NCBI GenBank assembly: GCA_019192545.1
Contig: JAHCMI010000051.1
Location: 1 to 64,000, forward strand
Origin: Rivularia sp. MS3
GTDB lineage: Bacteria > Cyanobacteriota > Cyanobacteriia > Cyanobacteriales > Nostocaceae
DNA length: 64,000 bases
Direction: 5' to 3'
The notes beneath the pieces are model-generated. The model was not told the origin of the DNA. It saw only the letters and a program-made list of their open reading frames with translations, and ran no database searches. Position numbers and translations under genes: made by a program. Below are positions 63,864-64,000 of the stretch, in pieces (position 1 is the first letter of the stretch; the number at the start of each line of letters is the position of its first letter).

Positions 63864-64000
63864 CTACTCGGGTAATTCATACTGCTCAACAATCCGTTTT
63901 GCAAACTCAGGAACGTGATTTTCCAACTTTTCGGGATGATTCCGCTTTGTATATAAATAATTCCGCGTAAAGTGGGAATCTATAGAAAAGCGAGCATATT
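63864..64000 (-). CDS. partial gene, C-terminal 44 residues of an unknown protein
   Basis: Open minus-strand frame running off the right edge, ending with TAG at 63864-63866. It reads ...DSHFTRNYLYTKRNHPEKLE...FAKRIVEQYELPE. Composition is protein-like (charged, no low complexity). Too short for the ORF track and for a family call. Confidence 0.55.
   Translation of the reverse strand, partial: YARFSIDSHFTRNYLYTKRNHPEKLENHVPEFAKRIVEQYELPE

Noticed and set aside
1-64000. tRNA, rRNA or other standard RNA genes
   Set aside because: I scanned the intergenic gaps by eye and saw no tRNA-like cloverleaf or rRNA sequence; a tRNA-finding program would be decisive.

Overview
The window comes from a filamentous, heterocyst-type cyanobacterium with AT-rich DNA. 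The evidence is a complete phycoerythrocyanin (pec) plus phycocyanin (cpc) rod supercluster, a DevBCA-type exporter, the purD-nblS pair, a hormogonium-type chemotaxis locus, a one-helix Hli protein, HIP1 octamers (GCGATCGC) scattered through genes, and many heptanucleotide short tandem repeats (STRRs) typical of Nostocales. All genus-level placement is inference; nothing in the window fixes a species.

Layout. 1-1.28 kb: repeats, including a MITE-like element and a possible decayed coding remnant. 1.3-13.2 kb: four consecutive same-strand genes for large secreted Asn/Asp/Thr-rich proteins built from SdrD-B-like and DUF11-like modules, all ending in the same C-terminal module with a conserved cysteine pair. 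This is the strongest candidate for an undescribed system. 13.2-14.1 kb: an Rpn-type PD-(D/E)XK nuclease gene broken by one in-frame stop. 14.4-16 kb: MoaD, a small hypothetical protein and a histone-deacetylase-family hydrolase. 16.2-19.7 kb: nblS and purD on the minus strand. 20.5-23.3 kb: a sugar-nucleotide epimerase, an orphan protein and a DUF1353 protein. 23.5-31.4 kb: a five-gene minus-strand chemotaxis-like operon (PatA-type regulator, CheY, CheW, MCP with two GAF domains, CheA-REC), followed upstream by a HEAT-repeat protein and a second PatA-like receiver protein with an Asp-rich N-terminus. 34.7 kb: RluD. 36.7-48.7 kb: pecB-A-C-E-F then cpcB-A-C-D-E-F-G1-G2-G3. 49-54.2 kb: HD hydrolase, TetR regulator divergent from devB-devC-devA, with a perfect 9-bp palindrome as candidate operator. 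54.6-58.5 kb: Hli protein and a large membrane protein with seven copies of a helical repeat. 59-60.2 kb: a TnpB-only IS605-type element. 60.6-63.7 kb: a rhomboid-fold protein lacking both catalytic residues and a Ser/Thr kinase with ten TPRs. The right edge cuts a further minus-strand gene.

How the parts fit. The pec/cpc cluster makes a whole phycobilisome rod: alpha/beta subunits, rod linkers, capping linker, chromophore lyases and rod-core linkers. Stem-loops after pecA and cpcA probably lower linker expression relative to the subunits. NblS is the light/nutrient stress kinase that in cyanobacteria controls phycobilisome degradation and hli genes, so three parts of light acclimation lie in one window. 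The surface-protein locus and the chemotaxis locus both concern the cell exterior, but nothing in the sequence links them directly.

Repeats are unusually rich. At least three MITE-like families have two or more copies inside the window, and heptad STRRs occupy many of the short intergenic gaps, including gaps inside the pec/cpc operon, and in two cases supply the last codons of a gene.
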